Of a DNA stretch of 19,753 nt, positions 16,323-19,753 are shown one piece after another. The translations under genes were made by a program, and so were the position numbers. The notes beneath the pieces are model-generated. The model was not told the DNA's origin. It made no database searches and saw nothing but the letters and a program-made list of their open reading frames with translations. Numbering within the stretch: the first letter of the stretch is position 1; each line of letters starts with the position of its first letter. The stretch is from Verrucomicrobia bacterium UBA1731. GTDB taxonomy: Bacteria > Verrucomicrobiota > Kiritimatiellia > RFP12 > UBA1067. The DNA lies in contig DCIH01000018.1 in NCBI GenBank assembly GCA_002317575.1, positions 429 through 20,181 of the forward strand. The letters are read 5' to 3'.

Positions 16323-16410
16323 TTTCGTCATTCCTTTCGTTTTGTGTTTGCGTTCAAGTCTTCTCGGACATTTGTGCCGGGCACGGCAACGCGTCCTGCC
16401 AGGCGGACCG

Positions 16411-17745
16411 TCAGAATTCGCCGAGCCACTTGAGATACTTGGCGTAGAGATGCCCGTACACGCCGTGGGTCATCCTGAGGCCGCCTTCGAACGCCTTGTC
16501 GTAGCAGTCGATCACGTTGAAGGCCGTGCGCACCATCGCGGGCGGACAGGTGTTGTCCGAATGGCCGGCGATCACGCGAACCGGCACCTTGACGAAGCGC
16601 GCGAAGTTGACGCCGTCGAAATACGCGGCGTTTCTCTCGGCGTTCGCCCGCGCGGCCGCATCGGGCATGTTGTCGATGATGCGCGGCCAGCCGCTCTGGA
16701 GGCCGTCCTTCCAGCCGTAGTGCCCCGTGAGCGCCGGGACGAACAGCACGCTGCGGCGAATGCGCGCGGAAAGCGCGGTGACCGCGAAACCGAGGCCGCC
16801 GCCCTGGCTGGTGCCCTGGTAGCCGATGCGCATGGGATCGACGTCCTCGCGCGACGCGAACCAGTCGATCGCGCGCAGGGAACCCAGGATGACGGGATAG
16901 AAGAAATAATCCTCGCGTTTGCCGCCGACGCCCGCGAGGCAGTAGCGGTCGACGCCCCAATTCTTCTTCGCGGCGGCGTCCATCGCGTCGTAGTCCGGCT
17001 TGCGCGTTTCGGGATCGGGTTCGAACGGATACACGGTGATCGCGAGGCAGACGTTGCCCGATTCGTAGATGGGCAGCTGCGACCATCCGCCGAAACCCGC
17101 CGCCGCGATCTGGATGCGGCCGGGCAGACGCCCCGCCGGCGCCTTCTTCTCCTTCGTCACGTAGCCGTGCAACTTGCGGTTGCCGGGCACATCGAGCGAA
17201 AACCGCCACACGTTCCAGGCGCCTTCGGACATCTTCTCGTCGAGCCGCATCTCGGGCTGTCCGGGCATCTCGCGGTCGTACGCCGCCTGCGCGTTTTTCC
17301 AAAACGACATGAAGTCGTCCGGACACGGCACCGGCGGGCGGAGCTGGCCCTCGCCGCACGCGACGCTTTCGGCGTACCAGTCGCCCCCGTTTTTCGGGAA
17401 ATTCTCGATGTCGGCGGACTTGAGGCGCAGACGCAGATAACCCGGTCCGGGGAGTCTGCCCGAGACCTTGAACGGATTGGCCTTGGACAGATCGAAAGCC
17501 GTCTCGGCGAACACGACGTTCGTGCCGAAATTGTCCAACATCGCGTTCACGCAACCGTTGGTGAGTTTCTTGCCCGCGTCGTCCGTGACGGACACGGTGA
17601 ACGTCGCCTGCTGTCCCAGATGATACGACCCGTTCTTGTGGTCGTACGACACGTCGACCTTCGCGGCGAAAGCCCCCGTCCCGAAAAACGCCAAACCGGC
17701 CAACAGCGCGGGCGACGACCACGACAAAAATTGAGAACGCTTCAT
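16411..17745 (-). CDS. Secreted acetyl xylan esterase / CE7-family alpha/beta hydrolase
   Basis: The 444-residue protein has a signal peptide (MKRSQFLSWSSPALLAGLAF, cleaved near AFAA at about 28), an N-terminal Ig-like domain (about 30-120, YHLGQQATFTVSVTDDAGKK) and an alpha/beta-hydrolase domain of the acetyl xylan esterase/cephalosporin C deacetylase family (about 135-444). Ser313 in GYQGTSQGGGLG is the nucleophile, Asp397 in AGHSDNTCPP and His432 in VYGHLY complete the triad; RVIAGHSDNTCPPA and the RxxDW motif (SLRAIDWFASRE) are family hallmarks. It removes O-acetyl groups from oligosaccharides in the periplasm. The frame extends upstream to 18075, but signal peptide and AGG site place the start at 17745. 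Probable operon with the DUF1080 gene downstream. Confidence 0.92.
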   Translation of the reverse strand: MKRSQFLSWSSPALLAGLAFFGTGAFAAKVDVSYDHKNGSYHLGQQATFTVSVTDDAGKKLTNGCVNAMLDNFGTNVVFAETAFDLSKANPFKVSGRLPGPGYLRLRLKSADIENFPKNGGDWYAESVACGEGQLRPPVPCPDDFMSFWKNAQAAYDREMPGQPEMRLDEKMSEGAWNVWRFSLDVPGNRKLHGYVTKEKKAPAGRLPGRIQIAAAGFGGWSQLPIYESGNVCLAITVYPFEPDPETRKPDYDAMDAAAKKNWGVDRYCLAGVGGKREDYFFYPVILGSLRAIDWFASREDVDPMRIGYQGTSQGGGLGFAVTALSARIRRSVLFVPALTGHYGWKDGLQSGWPRIIDNMPDAAARANAERNAAYFDGVNFARFVKVPVRVIAGHSDNTCPPAMVRTAFNVIDCYDKAFEGGLRMTHGVYGHLYAKYLKWLGEF

Positions 17746-17801
17746 GCTTGCCTTTTCCTCTGACATTTTCGTATTTGCGATCATACCGAGCTCACGCCCC
17801 G

Positions 17802-17969
17802 TCATCCCGCACATCCCCACAGTTCCTCGTCGGAAACGTCGGGACACGGATTGACGACATGGTCCTCCGCCTGGACGAAACCGTTGACGTAATCCCAACG
17901 GGAACTCTTCACGTTCATCCAAAGCAAAGAATGCCACTTGCCGGCGCCGAAGTCGATGACTTTCTTCAT
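17802..17969 (-). CDS. Small hypothetical ORF upstream of the CE7 esterase
   Basis: A 55-codon ORF starts MKKVIDFGAGKWHSLLWMNV, is rich in Trp, Val and Asp, and ends DVSDEELWGCAG. I do not recognise it. The composition (aromatic, acidic, few Arg) differs from out-of-frame shadows in this GC-rich DNA, so it may be real or a gene fragment. There is no Shine-Dalgarno; the ATG lies exactly six bases after the -10 element at 17976-17981, which would give a leaderless mRNA. It ends 56 bp before the esterase ATG on the same strand. Confidence 0.4.
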   Translation of the reverse strand: MKKVIDFGAGKWHSLLWMNVKSSRWDYVNGFVQAEDHVVNPCPDVSDEELWGCAG

Positions 17970-17975
17970 GCCGAC

Positions 17976-17984
17976 ATTGTACCA
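17976..17984 (-). promoter_or_regulatory. Extended -10 promoter, probably of small ORF and CE7-DUF1080 genes
   Basis: Minus strand reads TGGTACAAT. The surrounding 22 nt (17965-17986) match the thioesterase promoter (4858-4879) at 21 positions, including GTCGGCATGAA after the -10. Confidence 0.55.
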
Positions 17985-18010
17985 CGTGATGGCCGTTTTG
18001 AGACGACCGC

Positions 18011-18065
18011 TCACCAGCGCCGGAGAAGCTCAAGCATTTTCCGGTCGAGCCCCATCCATGTCGCC
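18011..18065 (-). pseudogene. Relic of a second GH5 gene (3' end only)
   Basis: Minus-strand frame reads WMGLDRKMLELLRRW and stop, matching the end of the intact GH5 protein (KLDRKMLELLQRW). At DNA level 18011-18049 matches 3003-3041 at 33 of 39 bases, stop codon included. The frame is closed by TGA inside the palindrome that begins at 18066, so at most about 18 codons remain. It is the trace of a duplicated or transferred GH5 gene removed by deletion or insertion. Confidence 0.75.
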
Positions 18066-18096
18066 CGGTTCTCACATTTTCAAAATGTGAGAACCG
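18066..18096. repeat. Perfect 31-bp palindrome
   Basis: Arms CGGTTCTCACATTTT and AAAATGTGAGAACCG are perfect reverse complements around a single central C. It sits at the broken edge of the GH5 relic. It could be a REP-like element, an element end or an operator; on either strand it would make a very stable hairpin. Function unknown. Confidence 0.9.
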
Positions 18097-18134
18097 ATGT
18101 AAAGCACAACAACGCTTGCGTAATGAAGTGCAAA

Positions 18135-18180
18135 AACAAGCGCACGCAAAATCTCCCCTTTGTGGGGTCTGTCCCCAATT
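18135..18180. repeat. Direct repeat A, copy 1 (flanks the Fic gene, possible terminator)
   Basis: This 46-nt stretch matches 19568-19613 at 41 of 46 positions in the same orientation. Its core has GGGG-TCTGT-CCCC followed by AATT; the Fic stop codon lies at its edge. Read in the Fic direction it gives a GGGG/CCCC hairpin, a second CCCC-ACAAA-GGGG option, and then ATTTT, so it may also end Fic transcription. Similar GGGG-ACAGA-CCCC hairpins are known near REP-associated transposases, from memory. Confidence 0.8.
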
Positions 18181-19153
18181 AGTTCGTCCCCTTTTGTGAC
18201 ACTTCCCAATGACCGCTCTTGCGACCGCCGACTCGGATGATTTTGCCCTCAGACTTCAACTGGGCCAAATTCTTTTCCACGCCGCGCACGGAAAGCCCGA
18301 CCTCCCGGGCCAAGCGTTCGCGGGTGATGTCAGGATATTGCCCAATCAGATCCAGAATCTTTACCACACTTTTTACCACACCTTTTCCCACACTCTTGTT
18401 AACCGTCTGAAGCGCATCACGAAGTGCCGTCAGCATGAACTCGATGAACGCGCGCGCATCTCCCGTGCGGTCGGCCTCTGAAATGGCGCGATAATAGGCT
18501 TCCTGCCGATCGTGGACGACCTCCTCGACGGGCACCCAGACCATCTGGACTCGCCACGAGGCCAGGAGGACCGTCTGCCAATATCTTCCCATCCTCCCAT
18601 TGCCGTCGGTGAACGGATGGATGTATTCGAGCCCATAATGAAACAGGCAGCTTGAAATCAGAGGATGCACGCCCGATGTCCTGACCCATTTCAGCAGTTC
18701 GCGGACTTTCCCAGGAACCTGGTCGTGCGGCAAACCGGCATGCACGAGCTTTTCCCCCGAATACACACCGACTTCAACCGTCCTGAACCGTCCCGCCTGC
18801 CGCGTCAGGCCGCCGACCATCAGTCCATGAACCTTCAACAGGTCTTTGACCGAATGTGGATCGACCCGTTCGAGAACCGCATACGCCGCCTTGGCGCATT
18901 TGACTTCCGCGATCTCTTTCGGCGGCCCCAGCACGCGCTTCCCGTCGATAATGTCCGTGACTTGCTGCAACGTCAGCGTATTCTGCTCGATTGCCAGTGA
19001 CGAGTGAATCGTCTTCAGGCGGTTCTTCTTGCGCAGAATCGGGTCAATGACGCTTTCGCGCATCCCCAGATGAGTGGCAATCTCGGTGATCTCGGCCACC
19101 AGCGAAATCATTCGATCGCTGAGTGTATATCCTGGCACAATTCTTTGTTTCAT
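18179..19153 (-). CDS. Fic-domain protein AMPylase with N-terminal inhibitory motif and C-terminal winged helix
   Basis: The 324-residue cytoplasmic protein carries the complete Fic motif HPFTDGNGRMGR (residues 179-190; catalytic His179, Asp183, Arg190). The N-terminal part has SSLAIEQN (51-58), the inhibitory helix whose Glu56 blocks productive ATP binding in class II Fic proteins. The region GRFRTVEVGV (about 121-130) is the usual target-dock loop. Residues about 262-320 form a winged helix (DITRERLAREVGLSVRGVEKN, then IIRVGGRKSGHWEV), common in bacterial Fic proteins of this length. Known chemistry: transfer of AMP from ATP to a hydroxyl side chain; the target is unknown. ATG has GGAG 9 nt upstream. 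Composition appears less GC-rich than the glycosidase genes, and direct repeats bracket it, so acquisition by transfer is likely. Confidence 0.93.
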   Translation of the reverse strand: MKQRIVPGYTLSDRMISLVAEITEIATHLGMRESVIDPILRKKNRLKTIHSSLAIEQNTLTLQQVTDIIDGKRVLGPPKEIAEVKCAKAAYAVLERVDPHSVKDLLKVHGLMVGGLTRQAGRFRTVEVGVYSGEKLVHAGLPHDQVPGKVRELLKWVRTSGVHPLISSCLFHYGLEYIHPFTDGNGRMGRYWQTVLLASWRVQMVWVPVEEVVHDRQEAYYRAISEADRTGDARAFIEFMLTALRDALQTVNKSVGKGVVKSVVKILDLIGQYPDITRERLAREVGLSVRGVEKNLAQLKSEGKIIRVGGRKSGHWEVSQKGTN

Positions 19154-19159
19154 ATCGCC

Positions 19160-19237
19160 TTACTCCAGCTCCTCGTCATCGTCCGAATGAAGCACCTTGA
19201 CCTCAGCCACCTCCAGCGCATTCGGCCGAACGGTTCG
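19160..19237 (-). pseudogene. Possible C-terminal gene fragment directly upstream of Fic
   Basis: Between a TGA at 19238-19240 and a TAA at 19160-19162 one frame reads PNALEVAEVKVLHSDDDEEL, a natural-looking acidic C-terminus without a start codon. It ends 6 bp before the Fic ATG. It could be the end of a gene once upstream of Fic in an operon. Too short to identify; may be chance. Confidence 0.3.
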
Positions 19238-19305
19238 TCAACATCCCAGGAGAATCCGTCCGGCTCTCATACCAAGCAAACGCACCACAATCCCAAACGG
19301 CGCAT

Positions 19306-19314
19306 ATTGTACCA
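19306..19314 (-). promoter_or_regulatory. Extended -10 promoter, probably of the Fic gene
   Basis: Minus strand reads TGGTACAAT preceded by TTG, as in the plus-strand promoter at 14801-14809. It lies 152 nt before the Fic ATG, next to hairpin repeat B1. The long leader contains no convincing ORF. Confidence 0.5.
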
Positions 19315-19317
19315 CAA

Positions 19318-19344
19318 CAGTGCGTCCCGAACTGCGGATTGGCG
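19318..19344. repeat. Hairpin repeat B, copy 1
   Basis: 27-nt unit: stem CAGTGCG, loop TCC, stem CGAACTG, then CGGATTGGCG. One stem pair is a G-A mismatch. Copies B2 and B3 differ in exactly this pair. It is followed by a second inverted repeat, CCGACCG (19346-19352) with CGGTCGG (19366-19372), around a run of nine C. Confidence 0.85.
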
Positions 19345-19383
19345 CCCGACCGGCCCCCCCCCTGACGGTCGGCCCCACAAGGG

Positions 19384-19409
19384 GGTCACGCCGATCCTCC
19401 GGCGTGACC
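19384..19409. repeat. Perfect 10-bp-stem hairpin
   Basis: Arms GGTCACGCCG and CGGCGTGACC are exact reverse complements around a six-base loop (ATCCTC). No T-run follows on either strand, so a terminator is not indicated. It follows the GGCCCCACAAGGGGGT segment shared with the window end. Confidence 0.85.
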
Positions 19410-19454
19410 ATGGTCGTGACAGTAGCGAGCCTTTCCCGAACTTGGTGGCGTCGG

Positions 19455-19470
19455 CGCAAAATCTCCTCTT
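19455..19470. repeat. Direct repeat A, partial copy
   Basis: The 16 bases CGCAAAATCTCCTCTT are identical to 19578-19593 of repeat A copy 2 and match copy 1 with one difference. The rest of the unit is missing. Confidence 0.7.
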
Positions 19471-19522
19471 CCCGCAACACGCCATGCTCAATCTCCATCA
19501 ATCCGCCGCCAACAAAAAATGC

Positions 19523-19543
19523 AAAACAGGTCTGACCTGTTTT
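19523..19543. repeat. Perfect 21-bp palindrome
   Basis: Arms AAAACAGGTC and GACCTGTTTT are exact reverse complements around a single T. The one-base centre is the same design as the palindrome at 18066-18096, though the sequences are unrelated. Operator, REP element or mobile-element end are possible. Confidence 0.85.
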
Positions 19544-19567
19544 ACAGCGAAAGAAGAACGGAAAGCG

Positions 19568-19613
19568 AACAAACGAACGCAAAATCTCCTCTTTGCGGGG
19601 CCTGTCCCCAATT
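19568..19613. repeat. Direct repeat A, copy 2
   Basis: Same orientation and 1433 bp from copy 1 (18135-18180), 5 differences in 46 bases. The two copies bracket the Fic gene with its presumed promoter. Confidence 0.8.
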
Positions 19614-19640
19614 GGTCCGCCGCCGCTTCCGCATGTGGAG

Positions 19641-19667
19641 CAGTTCGTCCCGAACTGCGGATTGGCG
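19641..19667. repeat. Hairpin repeat B, copy 2
   Basis: Stem GCAGTTCG-TCC-CGAACTGC is perfect over 8 pairs (19640-19658), followed by GGATTGGCG and TACGGACGCGGC. CTGACGGTCGGC after it (19682-19693) also follows copy 1 (19362-19373). Confidence 0.9.
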
Positions 19668-19701
19668 TACGGACGCGGCCCCTGACGGTCGGCTCCCCAA
19701 G

Positions 19702-19728
19702 CAGTGCGTCCCGCACTGCGGATTGGCG
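19702..19728. repeat. Hairpin repeat B, copy 3
   Basis: Stem GCAGTGCG-TCC-CGCACTGC is perfect over 8 pairs (19701-19719). Relative to copy 2, both sides of one pair changed (T-A to G-C). It continues TACGGACGCGGC as copy 2 does, and then GGCTCCACAAGGGGGT, which matches the tail of copy 1 at 15 of 16 bases. The array runs off the window end. Confidence 0.9.
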
Positions 19729-19753
19729 TACGGACGCGGCTCCACAAGGGGGT

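Larger units (their letters stand above)
17746..18178. other. Gene-poor tract between CE7 esterase and Fic gene
   Basis: This 433-bp tract holds the small ORF (17802-17969), its promoter, the GH5 relic, the 31-bp palindrome and the first copy of direct repeat A. Nothing recognisable is seen between 18097 and 18134. It looks like a rearrangement scar. Confidence 0.7.
19154..19753. other. Repeat-dense noncoding tract upstream of the Fic gene
   Basis: These 600 bases contain no convincing gene. Open frames here (for example minus strand 19238-19747) simply run through the hairpin repeats. The tract holds repeat B in three copies, repeat A in one full and one partial copy, two further perfect inverted repeats, the probable Fic promoter and a possible gene fragment next to Fic. 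It looks like an accumulation site for small mobile or REP-like elements. Confidence 0.7.

Noticed and set aside
17746..18075. 110-residue N-terminal extension of the CE7 esterase
   Set aside because: It would place the signal peptide inside the protein and would run through the GH5 relic and a promoter; an AGG site supports the ATG at 17745.
19318..19728. CRISPR array
   Set aside because: Three units at irregular distances (about 320 and 61 bp), with shared sequence between them instead of unique spacers, and no cas genes.
19238..19747. 169-codon minus-strand open frame
   Set aside because: It reads straight through three hairpin repeats and two palindromes; the apparent peptide repeats are a by-product of the DNA repeats.
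18135..19753. Integron cassette with attC sites around Fic
   Set aside because: No GTTRRRY/RYYYAAC core sites were found in the repeats and no integrase is present.

Overview
The window is GC-rich DNA from a Gram-negative bacterium. Support for this comes from a TonB-dependent outer-membrane barrel, Tat and lipoprotein signals, and many secreted glycan-degrading enzymes. The gene mix (secreted Gfo/Idh/MocA oxidoreductase, DUF1080 protein, CE7-type esterase, orphan secreted glycosidases, class I secretion-chaperone-like protein) fits a glycan-degrading member of the PVC group, perhaps a gut Kiritimatiellae or Lentisphaerae relative. That placement is inference; no marker gene is present.

Layout. 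1-1.5 kb (+): C-terminal part of a TonB-dependent receptor cut by the window edge. 4.9-1.6 kb (-): an operon of acyl-ACP thioesterase (TTG start), GH5 glycosidase and a Tat/lipoprotein Gfo/Idh/MocA oxidoreductase. 7.3-4.9 kb (-): a secreted GH2 enzyme. 7.5-10.3 kb (+): a divergent two-gene unit, a small acidic CesT-like chaperone followed by a 742-residue protein of unknown function, arranged like a type III chaperone-effector pair. 14.7-10.4 kb (-): two large secreted TIM-barrel-like proteins. 14.9-15.6 kb (+): SGNH esterase. 17.7-15.7 kb (-): acetyl-xylan-esterase-like (CE7) enzyme and DUF1080 lipoprotein. 17.8-19.75 kb: a degenerate, repeat-rich tract with a small ORF, a relic of a GH5 gene, near-perfect palindromes and a Fic AMP-transferase gene bracketed by direct repeats. 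The window ends inside an array of hairpin repeats.

How it works together. Much of the window encodes extracytoplasmic carbohydrate processing: uptake (TonB receptor), backbone or side-chain cleavage (GH5, GH2, two orphan glycosidase-like proteins), deacetylation (CE7 and SGNH esterases) and probably oxidative 3-keto-glycoside cleavage (Gfo/Idh/MocA plus DUF1080, whose genes share an identical 14-nt leader although 13 kb apart). Six probable promoters share an extended -10 of the form TGNTANAATG; one intergenic region carries two of them as an inverted pair. The chaperone/effector-like pair and the Fic gene do not fit the glycan theme and look like host-interaction or mobile accessory functions. 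No tRNA, rRNA, CRISPR array or transposase gene was seen.
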